Part shown: positions 18,064 to 28,013 of the stretch, piece by piece
How the letters are laid out: each line of letters begins with the position of its first letter
How positions within the stretch are numbered: position 1 is the first letter of the stretch
NCBI RefSeq assembly: GCF_013302895.1
Contig: NZ_VJOK01000001.1
Location: 3,312,447-3,376,446 of the forward strand
Reading direction: 5' to 3'
Length of the DNA: 64,000 nucleotides
Origin: Streptomyces albus subsp. chlorinus
GTDB lineage: Bacteria; Actinomycetota; Actinomycetes; Streptomycetales; Streptomycetaceae
Program-made: the position numbers and the translations under genes
Notes under the pieces: generated by a model
What the model was told of the DNA's origin: nothing
Seen by the model: the letters and a program-made list of their open reading frames with translations, nothing else
Databases searched by the model: none

Positions 18064-18759
18064 ATGGAAGCGCGGGTATGGCCCTTGTACGGGCTGAGAC
18101 TGACGACGCCCCGCCTGGAACTGCGCCTGCCCGACGGCCGGGCGCTCGCCGCGATGGCCGAGCTGGCCGCGGGCAAGGTGCACGGTGACGACGAGATGCC
18201 GTTCAGCGTCCCGTGGACCGCGGCGAGCCCCGAGGAGCGCAAGCGCGGCTGTTTCCAGCACGTTCTGTCCACCATCGCGAACTGGCGTCCGGACGCGTGG
18301 ACGCTGAGCATGGCCGTGGTGCACGACGGCACGGTGATCGGCCGCCACGATCTGAGGGCCGACGACTTCTCGGTCGTACGGGAGTGCCAGACCGGTTCCT
18401 GGCTCGGTGCGGCGTACCAGGGCAGGGGGTTCGGCACCGAGATGCGGGCCGCGCTGCTGCACCTGGCGTTCGAGGGGCTCGGCGCCCGCTGCATGACGTC
18501 GGCCGCCATGGCGGACAACCCCCGCTCCCGCCGGGTCTCGGAGAAACTGGGGTACCGACCGGACGGTATGTCCGTGGAAGCCGTCCAGGGCAGGGCCCGT
18601 ACGCTGCACCGCTTCCGCCTCGACCGCGCCGGCTGGGAGACGCACCGCACGGTGCCGGTGGAGATGACGGGACTCGGGCCGCCGGCTTTGGCACTCTTCG
18701 GTGTCCGAGCCGGCCGCCGACGAGGAGCCGGCCACCACGGAAGGGAGACCGCACCATGA
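18064..18759 (+). CDS. GNAT family N-acetyltransferase
   Basis: A 231-residue protein with the GNAT fold of the RimJ/L-like type: LTTPRLELRLPDGRAL at the N-terminus, GTVIGRHDLRADDF as the central strand, the acetyl-CoA loop AYQGRGFGTEMRAALLHLAF and the ADNPRSRRVSEKLGYRPDGM signature. It acetylates an amine on an unknown small molecule or protein. I start at ATG 18064; the frame is open from 18004, overlapping the regulator. The stop overlaps the start of the DUF427 gene by ATGA, so the two are translationally coupled. The extreme C-terminus is basic and repetitive. Confidence 0.87.
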   Translation: MEARVWPLYGLRLTTPRLELRLPDGRALAAMAELAAGKVHGDDEMPFSVPWTAASPEERKRGCFQHVLSTIANWRPDAWTLSMAVVHDGTVIGRHDLRADDFSVVRECQTGSWLGAAYQGRGFGTEMRAALLHLAFEGLGARCMTSAAMADNPRSRRVSEKLGYRPDGMSVEAVQGRARTLHRFRLDRAGWETHRTVPVEMTGLGPPALALFGVRAGRRRGAGHHGRETAP

Positions 18760-19088
18760 GCGCGACAGGCCACACGATCACCGTCGAAGAGGGCACCGAA
18801 CGCGTACGGGTGACGCACGGGGACCGGGTCCTGGCCGACAGCAGCCGCCCGCTGCTGCTCAGCGAGACCGGCTACCCGGTGCGGTACTACCTGCCGCCCG
18901 AGGACGTGCGCACCGACCTGCTGGTGCCGTCCGACACCCGCACCCGCTGCCCCTTCAAGGGCACCGCCTCCTACTGGTCCCTGGCCGACGGCGGCGCCGA
19001 GGACATCGCCTGGTCCTACCCCGAGCCCCTCGGCCAGGTGTCCGAGATCAAGGGCTGCCTCTGCTTCCCGGACGTCGAGGTGGGCTGA
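18756..19088 (+). CDS. DUF427 domain-containing protein
   Basis: A 110-residue protein consisting of one DUF427 domain: the ERVRVTHGDRVLADS strand pair, PVRYYLPPEDVRTDLL, and the conserved TRCPFKGTASYW and AWSYPEP blocks near the end. The fold is a small beta barrel; biochemical function is not established. It overlaps the acetyltransferase stop by four bases and ends before a strong bidirectional terminator shared with groEL. Confidence 0.9.
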   Translation: MSATGHTITVEEGTERVRVTHGDRVLADSSRPLLLSETGYPVRYYLPPEDVRTDLLVPSDTRTRCPFKGTASYWSLADGGAEDIAWSYPEPLGQVSEIKGCLCFPDVEVG

Positions 19089-19137
19089 GCCCCTCCCCAG
19101 GGCTCCGGCAGGTACCGGGGCCCCTCCCGGACAGGCG

Positions 19138-19170
19138 AAGGGCGGGCACCCCGCAGGGGTGCCCGCCCTT
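19138..19170. terminator. bidirectional terminator between DUF427 gene and groEL
   Basis: Perfect 15-bp arms (AAGGGCGGGCACCCC and complement) around a GCA loop lie between two convergent genes. The arms end in AA/TT on either side, so either direction gives a short U run. Confidence 0.88.
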
Positions 19171-19230
19171 GTGCTGCCTCAGCGGGCGGCGGAGCCGCAC
19201 GGACGTGCCGTGGGGCCCGGGCCGGACTTC

Positions 19231-21033
<1,803 letters not shown>

Positions 21034-21038
21034 CCCAA

Positions 21039-21068
21039 TGATTAGCACTCGGGCATGGAGAGTGCAAG
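21039..21068 (-). promoter_or_regulatory. groEL: groEL promoter overlapped by a CIRCE operator
   Basis: TTAGCACTC, nine bases and GAGTGCAAG (21042-21068) form a near-perfect CIRCE for HrcA. On the minus strand TTGCAC (21067-21062), 17 bases and TAATCA (21044-21039) make a vegetative promoter lying exactly across it, so HrcA binding must block polymerase. Confidence 0.85.
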
Positions 21069-21129
21069 CGCGGTGGGGACGCCGCGTGGGGTGCCCCCGG
21101 CCCTGGCGCCCTGACGGGGCGCGTCCCCC

Positions 21130-21223
21130 GCCGGGTACGCACAAGAACCGGGTGCTGGGACCGGGTGCGCACAAGAACCGGGTGCTGGGACCGGGTGCGC
21201 ACAAGAAACCGGGTGCGCACAAG
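21130..21223. repeat. tandem repeats of about 30 bp downstream of the cold-shock gene
   Basis: GCGCACAAGAACCGGGTG and the following CTGGGACCGGGT are repeated twice perfectly and then in shortened form (CGCACAAGAAACCGGGTG, CGCACAAGAAGGGG). The array lies between the groEL operator and the cold-shock terminator. Confidence 0.85.
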
Positions 21224-21255
21224 AAGGGGCCGCACCCCGAGAGGTGCGGCCCCTT
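21224..21255. terminator. terminator of the cold-shock gene
   Basis: Perfect 13-bp arms (AAGGGGCCGCACC and complement) enclose a six-base loop about 75 bases after the stop codon of the cold-shock gene. Confidence 0.8.
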
Positions 21256-21331
21256 CCCGCTTGCCTGGGATCTGCTTGCCTGAGATCTCTGCTGGCCCGA
21301 GATCTGCGGCGTCCCGCAGTCCGGCGGCAAC

Positions 21332-21535
21332 TCAGCCGGTCACGCGGACCATGTCCGCCTGCGGCCCCTTCTGCCCCTGAGAGATCTCGAACTCGACCCG
21401 CTGCCCTTCGTCCAGGGTGCGGTAACCGTCCATCTGGATCGCGCTGTAGTGGACGAACACGTCCGCACCACCGTCGACCGCGATGAAGCCGTACCCCTTC
21501 TCCGCGTTGAACCACTTGACGGTGCCCTGAGCCAT
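21332..21535 (-). CDS. cspA: cold-shock protein (CspA family)
   Basis: A 67-residue OB-fold RNA/DNA chaperone. It carries both nucleic-acid-binding motifs: [11 protein letters not shown] (RNP1-type, adjusted from KGFGFI) and VFVHYSAI (RNP2). [18 protein letters not shown] is the standard actinobacterial start. The ATG is at 21535. A long upstream gap is compatible with a structured 5' leader typical of cold-shock mRNAs, but I cannot place the transcription start. It probably is the scoF/SC7.0 type copy that accompanies groEL2 in streptomycetes. Confidence 0.95.
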   Translation of the reverse strand: MAQGTVKWFNAEKGYGFIAVDGGADVFVHYSAIQMDGYRTLDEGQRVEFEISQGQKGPQADMVRVTG

Positions 21536-21913
21536 TCCTAACTCCCCTATTACTGGCCCTTGCACGAGCCCGCACTTCGCGAACCCGGGTCAGACCTCAC
21601 CCCCACGAGCGAGCGGGGGCGTGCGCCGGAACGCGTCGACCGCCGCTGAATGTATCTGCACGGACGCCCTCTGCAACAGGTCAATCGGACGAGAATTCTG
21701 GGCACGGCTGATCGGAAATAACGCCTCAACTGCGGTGGGAGCGGGGCAAGTCGGGCCAGGCATACGGGGTCAACACGACAATTGCGACCGCGTTTTCGCC
21801 TTCGACTTGTCGCGTTGCTGACACGCTCCGGTTCGCCGCCGGCAACCGGCCGGGAAGTCATGCGGGGAAACGCGAGAGAACTTCCGTCACTCTACCGTCT
21901 CCCGGAACACGGA
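21536..21913. other. upstream region of the cold-shock gene, no gene seen
   Basis: About 380 bases with the lowest GC of this neighbourhood (for example around 21690-21730 and 21770-21800). It must contain the cold-shock promoter and leader. No convincing ORF with good codon usage is present, and no conserved riboswitch was recognised. Confidence 0.5.
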
Positions 21914-21948
21914 ATCGCCCCTCCCCGGCCGGGCCGGAAAGGGGCGAT
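21914..21948. terminator. terminator after the MoaD-like gene
   Basis: Arms ATCGCCCCT / AGGGGCGAT, with an inner CCGG-rich stem, lie 65 bases past the stop of the thrC-moaD operon on the minus strand. Confidence 0.75.
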
Positions 21949-22012
21949 CGCGCTGGTGCGGGCGGGCGCGGACGCTACCGGCGGGTCACCGGCGGGTCCG
22001 CGCGGCGGCGGC

Positions 22013-22288
22013 TCACCCGCCGGCCACCGCCGGGATGATGGAGACGCCCGCGCCGTCGGGCGTCGGGGTCTGCAGCCCCTGTTCGAAGCGGACGTCGTCG
22101 TCGTTGACGTAGACGTTGACGAAGCGGCGCAGCTTGCCCGCGTCGTCGAGAACCCGGGCGCTGATGCCCGTGTGGTTCTTCTCCAGGTCGGCCAGGACCT
22201 CGGCGAGGGTCGCGCCCTCGGCGCTGACCTCGGCCCGGCCGTCGGTGTAGGTCCGCAGGATGGTGGGAATCCGGACGTTAACGCTCAT
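22013..22288 (-). CDS. MoaD/ThiS family sulfur-carrier protein
   Basis: A 91-residue beta-grasp protein ending in the Gly-Gly required for C-terminal thiocarboxylation (PAVAGG). It begins MSVNVRIPTILRTYTDG and has the typical FVNVYVNDDDVRF strand before the terminal PTPDGAGVSIIP. Length and tail match CysO-type carriers of actinobacteria, which deliver sulfide for cysteine synthesis; others serve molybdopterin or thiamine. Its gene follows threonine synthase by 54 bases in one operon, an arrangement kept in streptomycetes. What it does beside thrC is open. No E1-like activator or CysM-like gene is nearby. Confidence 0.88.
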   Translation of the reverse strand: MSVNVRIPTILRTYTDGRAEVSAEGATLAEVLADLEKNHTGISARVLDDAGKLRRFVNVYVNDDDVRFEQGLQTPTPDGAGVSIIPAVAGG

Positions 22289-22342
22289 GGTGTCGTCTTC
22301 TTCCTGACGTCGGTGGGAGCCGCGGGGGCCGGACGGGTGCGG

Positions 22343-23662
22343 TCAGGCCAGACCGGCGGCACGGAAGGCGTCGAGGCTGGGCCGGATCAGGGCCGTGGGC
22401 CGCGCCGTGGGGGCCACGGCGTCGAGCGTCTTGAGGCCGTCACCGGTGTTGAGCACGACCGTGGTGAGGGTCGGGTCGAGCGCCCCCGCCTCGATCAGCT
22501 TGCGCGTCACGCCCAGTGTGACGCCACCGGCCGTCTCCGCGAAGACCCCCTCGGTCCGCGCGAGCAGCTGGATGGCGTCGACGATCTGCGCGTCGTCGAC
22601 GTCCTCGACGGCGCCGCCGGTCCGCCGGCAGATGTCGATCACGTACGGCCCGTCCGCCGGGTCCCCGATGGCGAGGGACTTGGCGATGGTGTCGGGCTTC
22701 TTGACCGGGCGGACCGCGTCGGTGCCCTCCTTGAAGGCACGCGAGACCGGCGAGCAGCCCTCGGCCTGGGCCGCGAAGATCCGGAAGGGCCTGTCCTCGA
22801 CGAGCCCGAGCCGGATCAGCTCCCGCAGCCCCTTGTCGATCTTGACGAGCTGGCAGCCGGAGGCGACCGGGATGACGATCTGGTCGGGCAGCCGCCAGCC
22901 GAGCTGCTCGCAGATCTCGTACGCCAGCGACTTGGAGCCCTCGGCGTAGAACGGGCGCAGGTTGACGTTGGTGAAGCCCCAGCCCTCGCCGAGCGGGTCG
23001 CCGATCAGCTCGGAGCAGAAGCGGTTCACGTCGTCGTACGTGCCGTTGATGGCGACCAGCTCGCCACCGTAGACGGCGGCCATCACGACCTTGGACTGCT
23101 CCAGCCCGTCGGGGATGAACACGCAGGAGCGCAGCCCCGCGCGGGAGGCGGCGGCGCCCACCGCGCCGGCCAGGTTGCCGGTCGAGGAGCAGGAGAGCGT
23201 GGTGAGGCCGAAGGCGCGGGCGGCCTCCAGGGCGATGGCGACCGGGCGGTCCTTGAAGGAGTGGGTCGGGTTGCCGGAGTCGTCCTTGACGTAGAGCCCG
23301 CCGGTGACCCCCAGCTCGGCGGCGAGCCGGTCGGCCTTGACCAGCTGGGTGAAGCCGGGGTTCAGGTTGGGCTTGTCCGCGACGTCGGCGGGCACCGGCA
23401 GCAGCGGGGCGTAGCGCCACATCGAGGCGGGCCCGGCCTCGATGCGCTTGCGCAGGCCCTCCGGGTCACCGGTGGGGAGTTCGTAGGCGACCTCCAGCGG
23501 GCCGAAGCACTCCAGGCAGACGAAGCTGGGGCCGAGCGGGGTGCGGGTGCCGCACTCGCGACAGGAGAGGGCGACCGCGGCACCGAGGTCGAAAGGGGAG
23601 CCGCCGGTCTTCTCGGCGGCGTCGGGAGTCGTGCTGTCCGCTGCAACTGTTTGCACAGCCAT
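22343..23662 (-). CDS. thrC: threonine synthase
   Basis: A 439-residue PLP enzyme that converts O-phosphohomoserine to threonine and phosphate. The PLP lysine is K137 in NPTHSFKDRP; the phosphate/glycine loop region CSSTGNLAGAVGAAASRAGL and VASGCQLVKIDKGL are typical. An N-terminal four-cysteine zinc ribbon (CRECGTRTPLGPSFVCLECFG, about residues 34-54) precedes the catalytic domain. This marks the plant-like/actinobacterial long form; other thrC copies in the genome are likely. It is the first gene of a two-gene operon with the MoaD-like carrier. Confidence 0.93.
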   Translation of the reverse strand: MAVQTVAADSTTPDAAEKTGGSPFDLGAAVALSCRECGTRTPLGPSFVCLECFGPLEVAYELPTGDPEGLRKRIEAGPASMWRYAPLLPVPADVADKPNLNPGFTQLVKADRLAAELGVTGGLYVKDDSGNPTHSFKDRPVAIALEAARAFGLTTLSCSSTGNLAGAVGAAASRAGLRSCVFIPDGLEQSKVVMAAVYGGELVAINGTYDDVNRFCSELIGDPLGEGWGFTNVNLRPFYAEGSKSLAYEICEQLGWRLPDQIVIPVASGCQLVKIDKGLRELIRLGLVEDRPFRIFAAQAEGCSPVSRAFKEGTDAVRPVKKPDTIAKSLAIGDPADGPYVIDICRRTGGAVEDVDDAQIVDAIQLLARTEGVFAETAGGVTLGVTRKLIEAGALDPTLTTVVLNTGDGLKTLDAVAPTARPTALIRPSLDAFRAAGLA

Positions 23663-24040
23663 GTGAGGCGAGGCCCTTTCTCCTCATCTTCCCCGTGTCG
23701 TATCTCGCCACGGGCCGGAATTGGCACCGTCCCCACGAGGCGGTCTCGCCTGGAAGTCCGCGTACACGCGGATCGCGGGATGGTTGCCGGGGCTTCAACG
23801 GGCCGTTCCCTCTGCCCCTCTGGATGAGCTGCACTATGGGCACCGGGCGGCCGCGGGGCCGCTCGGGCATGTGACGCCGGGGCCCCCGAGATGCGGAGGT
23901 CACCTGCGTTGTTCAAGACTGTAACCGACGGCGGTCACGCTTGAGAGGGACGTCCGAACCGCGAGATGACGCACCGCCGAGGCCAGACGGACCACCCGGG
24001 ACCCCCGTCGGACCCGGCCGGACTACAGGAAGGCGCGCAC
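23663..24040. other. divergent control region thrC / glycosyltransferase, no gene seen
   Basis: About 380 bases hold the promoters of thrC (minus) and the glycosyltransferase (plus). I see no clear attenuator or riboswitch. The segment 24027-24033 (AGGAAGG) is the ribosome-binding site that decides the downstream start. Confidence 0.4.
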
Positions 24041-25063
24041 GTGCTCGATGAAGTGGGCCATTGGCTGCGGCGCCGCTCCTGGCGCGCCGCCGACCGGCCG
24101 CTGGAGGCGCTGCTGGCGGCCAAGCGACGCACCGGTACCACGGTCAGCGTGGTGCTGCCCGCGCTCAACGAGGAAGCCACCGTCGGCGACATCGTCTCGG
24201 TGATCCGCCGGGAGCTGGCCTCGCCGCACCCGGGGGCCGGCTCGGCGCTGGTGGACGAGCTGGTCGTCATGGACTCCGGCTCCACCGACCGCACCGGTGA
24301 GGTGGCGGCGGCGGCCGGTGCCACGGTCGTCCACCGCGACGAGGTGCTGCCCCGGGTGCCGGCCCGGCACGGCAAGGGCGAGGTGCTGTGGCGGTCGCTG
24401 ATGGCGACCAGGGGCGACATCGTCTGCTTCGTCGACGCCGACTTGAGGGAGTTCTCTCCCGACTTCGTCACCGGCATCGTCGGCCCCCTGCTGACCGAGC
24501 CGGAGGTGCAGCTGGTCAAGGCGATGTACGACCGTCCGCTGCGGGACAGCCCCGGGGGCGGGGGCCGGGTGACCGAGCTGGTGGCGCGCCCGCTGCTCAA
24601 TCTGCACTGGCCGCGGCTGGCCGGGATCGTCCAGCCGCTGGGCGGCGAGTACGCGGCCCGCCGCTCGCTGCTGGAGCGGCTGCCGTTCCCCGTCGGCTAC
24701 GGGGTGGAGCTGGGGCTGCTGGTGGACGCGCTCGACCTGGTCGGCCTGGACGCGCTGGCCCAGGTCGACGTGGGGGTGAGGCTGCACCGCAACCAGGACG
24801 GGCAGGCACTGGGCCGGATGGCCACCGCCATCTACGCGACGGCGGAGCGGCGGATCGCCCGCGGCCCGGGTGCCGACGGGCACGGGGGCGCCCGCCGGGA
24901 CGCCGACGGCCTGCTGACCGGCCGGTCCGGGGTGACGCCGCTGACCCAGTTCGAGCGCGGCGAGGAGGGGTCCTTCGTCCCCCGCTCCCACCTCGTGGAC
25001 GCCGAGGAGCGCCCGCCGATGTGCACGGTGCCCGAGTACGGGCGGCGGCGGGTGGCGGCCTGA
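24041..25063 (+). CDS. gpgS: glucosyl-3-phosphoglycerate synthase (GT81-like)
   Basis: A 340-residue GT-A glycosyltransferase. SVVLPALNEEATVGDIVSVI opens the domain, VVMDSGSTDRTGEVAAA follows, and the metal-binding DADL motif is in IVCFVDADLREFS. LVKAMYDRPL, VQPLGGEYAARR and the His-containing VRLHRNQDGQALGRMA match GpgS, which transfers glucose from a nucleotide sugar to 3-phosphoglycerate for glucosylglycerate/MGLP-type compounds. I start at GTG 24041 because AGGAAGG lies 7 bases upstream; the frame is open from 23966. It is followed at 25170 by otsA. A phosphatase partner is not adjacent. Confidence 0.85.
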   Translation: MLDEVGHWLRRRSWRAADRPLEALLAAKRRTGTTVSVVLPALNEEATVGDIVSVIRRELASPHPGAGSALVDELVVMDSGSTDRTGEVAAAAGATVVHRDEVLPRVPARHGKGEVLWRSLMATRGDIVCFVDADLREFSPDFVTGIVGPLLTEPEVQLVKAMYDRPLRDSPGGGGRVTELVARPLLNLHWPRLAGIVQPLGGEYAARRSLLERLPFPVGYGVELGLLVDALDLVGLDALAQVDVGVRLHRNQDGQALGRMATAIYATAERRIARGPGADGHGGARRDADGLLTGRSGVTPLTQFERGEEGSFVPRSHLVDAEERPPMCTVPEYGRRRVAA

Positions 25064-25169
25064 GGCGGCCGGTGACCGGCCGCCGGGGCGAGGCGTGTGG
25101 TGAGGCGTGTGGTGAGGCGTACGGCCACGTGTACGTTTGAGCGGATTCGCTCGCGGCTAGGCTCGGCGC

Positions 25170-26666
25170 ATGGTCGCTGGAGCAACACCTCAGGGAGCAT
25201 CGTCGTCGCACACGCCGGCACAGGTCCTCGTCGCCTCCAACCGGGGGCCGGTGTCCTACGCGCTGGAGGAGGACGGCAGCCTGACCGCCAAACGCGGCGG
25301 CGGCGGCCTCGTCTCGGGCCTGTCGGCCATCGGGCCCGAGGCGGACGCGGTGTGGGTGTGCGCGGCGCTGGGCGAGGGTGACCGCGAGGCGGCCCGGCGC
25401 ACGGGAGGCCACCTGGAGCGCGGGGACACCGGCGGCCAGGCCGTGCGGATGCTCGACGTCCCGGCCACCACCTTCGAGGCCGCCTACCACGGCATCGCGA
25501 ACTCGGTGCTGTGGTTCACCCACCACATGCTGTACCAGACCCCACTCGAACCCGCGTTCGATGTGGAGTTCTCCCGCCAGTGGGCCGCCTACGAGGCGTA
25601 CAACGCGGCCTTCGCCGACGCCCTGGCCGAGGAGGCCGCCGAGGGCGCGGCCGTGCTGGTGCAGGACTACCACCTCACGCTGGTCCCCGGACTCCTCCGG
25701 GAACGCCGCCCCGACCTGCGGATCGGCCACTTCTCCCACACCCCCTGGGCGCCCGCCGACTACTTCCGGCTGCTCCCCGACGACATCGCGGAGCGGGTGC
25801 TGCGCGGCATGCTCGGCGCCGACCGCGCCGCGTTCCTGACCGCCCGCTGGGCCCGGCTGTTCGCGGAGTGCTGCGAGCGGGTGCTCGGCGCCTCCGTCGG
25901 CGGCACGGGCCCGGCGCTCTCGGTGACCTACCAGGACCGCACCACCCGGATCGGGGTGCACCCCCTGGGCGCGGACGGTGACTTCCTGCGCGAGCGGGCC
26001 CACCGCGACGACGTCGCCGCGAGGATGGAACAGCTGCGCGCGCAGATCGGGACGGCCCCCGACGGCAGCCGGCGCCGCACCATCGTGCGGGTGGACCGCA
26101 CCGAGCTGTCCAAGAACATCGTGCGCGGGCTGCACGCCTACCGCAGGCTGCTCACCGACCACCCCGAGTGGCGCGAACGCGTCGTCCACGTCGCGTTCGC
26201 CTACCCCTCCCGGCAGGACCTCGCGCTCTACCGCGACTACACGGCCGAGGTCGGCCGGGTCGCCGAGCAGATCAACGCCGACTTCGGGGTGCCCGGGTGG
26301 ACCCCCGTCGTCCTCCACGTCAAGGACGACTTCGCCCGCTCCCTGGCCGCCTACCGGATGGCCGACGTCGCGCTGGTCAACCCCATCAGGGACGGGATGA
26401 ACCTGGTCGCGAAGGAGATCCCCGTCCTCTCCGAGCAGGGATGCGCCCTGGTCCTCTCCCGGGAGGCCGGCGCCCACGAGGAGATGGCGCCCGACGCCTT
26501 CTGCGTCAACCCGTTCGACGTGCGGGAGACGGCCGACGCCCTGCGGGCCGCCCTCGAACTGGACGCCGCCGCCCGCAAGGCCCGCTCCGAGCGCCTGGCC
26601 CGGACCGCCACCGCCCATCCCCCCACCCGCTGGCTCCTCGACCAGCTGAAGGAACTCGGCTCCTGA
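25170..26666 (+). CDS. otsA: trehalose-6-phosphate synthase
   Basis: A 498-residue GT20 enzyme that makes trehalose-6-phosphate from UDP/GDP-glucose and glucose-6-phosphate. Visible blocks are VASNRGPVSY with the glycine-rich KRGGGGLVSGL (glucose-6-P loop), LWFTHHML, VQDYHLTLVPGLLRERRPDLRIGHFSHTPWAP (in parts), VDRTELSKNIVRGL and the sugar-nucleotide motif ADVALVNPIRDGMNLVAKE. Length is standard. It follows the glucosylphosphoglycerate synthase gene and converges on otsB at 26704. The short upstream gap has near-repeats of TGTGGTGAGGCG. Confidence 0.95.
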   Translation: MVAGATPQGASSSHTPAQVLVASNRGPVSYALEEDGSLTAKRGGGGLVSGLSAIGPEADAVWVCAALGEGDREAARRTGGHLERGDTGGQAVRMLDVPATTFEAAYHGIANSVLWFTHHMLYQTPLEPAFDVEFSRQWAAYEAYNAAFADALAEEAAEGAAVLVQDYHLTLVPGLLRERRPDLRIGHFSHTPWAPADYFRLLPDDIAERVLRGMLGADRAAFLTARWARLFAECCERVLGASVGGTGPALSVTYQDRTTRIGVHPLGADGDFLRERAHRDDVAARMEQLRAQIGTAPDGSRRRTIVRVDRTELSKNIVRGLHAYRRLLTDHPEWRERVVHVAFAYPSRQDLALYRDYTAEVGRVAEQINADFGVPGWTPVVLHVKDDFARSLAAYRMADVALVNPIRDGMNLVAKEIPVLSEQGCALVLSREAGAHEEMAPDAFCVNPFDVRETADALRAALELDAAARKARSERLARTATAHPPTRWLLDQLKELGS

Positions 26667-26703
26667 GGGGGCGAAGGTTCCGGCCGGGGAGCCGGGACGC
26701 CCG

Positions 26704-27543
26704 CTACAGCAGTCCGGCCAGCCCCCGCAGCCACTCCACCAGGCCCGCCGGTCCGCGCACCGTCACATCCGCACGGCGGGCGAGGTCCGGCACCGTCTCG
26801 TCGCCGGCCTCGGGGGCGCTGTAGAGGAGCAGCCCGCCCACGCCCTCCCGGCGGAGGGCGCCCACGGCGTCGTAGGCGGGCAGGTCCCCCCGGTCGTCCC
26901 CGGCGTAGACCACCGTGGTGGCGGCCCGTTCGCGGACGTAGCCGGTGAGGGCGGCGCCCTTGTCGACGCCGGGGGGCCGCAGCTCCAGCACCATGCGGCC
27001 GGGCTCGACGACGAGCCCGTGCCGCTCCGCGAGGGCGTACAGGGGGTCGCGCAGGAGGGCGAAGGCCTCGTCCGGGGAGGCCGTGCGCCGGGTGTGCACG
27101 GCGAGCGCCCTGCCCTTGTCCTCCGTCCAGGTGCCCTCGGGCGCCCCCGCTCCGTCGAGCAGGGCGGGGAGTTCCTCCCGTACGGCGGCGACCCCGGCGG
27201 GGGGTTCGGGGGCCCGCACCACCCCGTCGGCGGCGTCCCAGCGCTCGGCCCCGTAGGCGCCGAGCACGGTGAGGCCCTCCAGGCCCTCGGCCGCCGCGAA
27301 GCCGCCGTAGGCGACGGCGTCGGCCGCCGGACGCCCGGTGATCACGACGACGCCCGCCAGCCGTGGCGCGAGCCGGCCGAGCACCGGTACCGCCCCGGGG
27401 TGCGCCCGTGCGGCGCCCGGGTCGGCGACGATGGGCGCCAGCGTCCCGTCGAAGTCGAGCGCGAGCACGGCGCGCGCGGGGTCGGTGCGGAGCGCGGCGA
27501 GCCCCGCGCGCCCTTCTTCCGTCTCCGGTTCAGGAAGCGACAT
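26704..27543 (-). CDS. otsB: trehalose-phosphatase
   Basis: A 279-residue HAD phosphatase. The nucleophile motif is LALDFDGTLAPIV, motif II is VVVITGRPA, and motif III/IV is KGAALTGYV with VYAGDDRGDLPAYDA. These identify trehalose-6-phosphate phosphatase, which completes the OtsAB pathway. It is convergent with otsA, 37 bases apart. This lets the two be separately expressed although functionally linked. It is slightly longer than the enterobacterial enzyme because of an N-terminal Glu-rich cap. Confidence 0.93.
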   Translation of the reverse strand: MSLPEPETEEGRAGLAALRTDPARAVLALDFDGTLAPIVADPGAARAHPGAVPVLGRLAPRLAGVVVITGRPAADAVAYGGFAAAEGLEGLTVLGAYGAERWDAADGVVRAPEPPAGVAAVREELPALLDGAGAPEGTWTEDKGRALAVHTRRTASPDEAFALLRDPLYALAERHGLVVEPGRMVLELRPPGVDKGAALTGYVRERAATTVVYAGDDRGDLPAYDAVGALRREGVGGLLLYSAPEAGDETVPDLARRADVTVRGPAGLVEWLRGLAGLL

Positions 27544-27615
27544 AGCCGCACCCTAACCAGGAGGCCCCCCGACGGGGACCGCCGACGGGGACAGTCGACC
27601 GGGACCGGCGGCGGA

Positions 27616-27975
27616 TCAGCGGGTGCGGTCCCGGTGCGCCTGGCGGAGCCGCCGCAGGCGGTTGACCGTCACCGGGTCGTGCGCCAGGGCCCGCGGGTCG
27701 TCGAGCAGGGCGTTGAGGTACTGGTAGTAGCGCACGGGCGACATGCCGAGGCGCTCACGGATGGCGCGCTCCTTCTCGCCGGGCGAGGGCCAGCCGCGGG
27801 CGGCGAAGCCGAGAACGGCCCGGTCCTCGTCGGTGAGCCCCGGCACCCCGGCACCCCCGCCCTCCTCCGCGCCACCGCCCGCGACGCCGCCGGCGCCGCC
27901 CTCCCCGTCCCTGGCCTCGTCCCCGGCCTCGTCCCCGTCCCTCTCCCCGTTGCCGTCGCCGTGCGTACCGCTCAT
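27616..27975 (-). CDS. DUF3263 domain-containing protein
   Basis: A 119-residue protein. A Gly/Asp/Glu-rich disordered start of about 45 residues precedes a compact helical domain: PGLTDEDRAVLGFAARGWPSPGEKERAIRERLGMSPVRYYQYLNALLDDP, in parts. This matches DUF3263, an actinobacterial helix-turn-helix-like family of unknown role, often near otsB and sugar-transport genes. The start ATG at 27975 precedes the low-complexity segment; part of it may be excess. It shares direction with the solute-binding protein gene 38 bases upstream and may be cotranscribed. Confidence 0.83.
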   Translation of the reverse strand: MSGTHGDGNGERDGDEAGDEARDGEGGAGGVAGGGAEEGGGAGVPGLTDEDRAVLGFAARGWPSPGEKERAIRERLGMSPVRYYQYLNALLDDPRALAHDPVTVNRLRRLRQAHRDRTR

Positions 27976-28013
27976 GCCCCAACCGTACGCACCGCCACCG
28001 ACAGCCGCCGGGG

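Noticed and set aside
21130..21255. CRISPR-like appearance of the array beside the cold-shock gene
   Set aside because: Units are contiguous with no unique spacers and differ in length; no cas genes are near. The same holds for 37190-37483.
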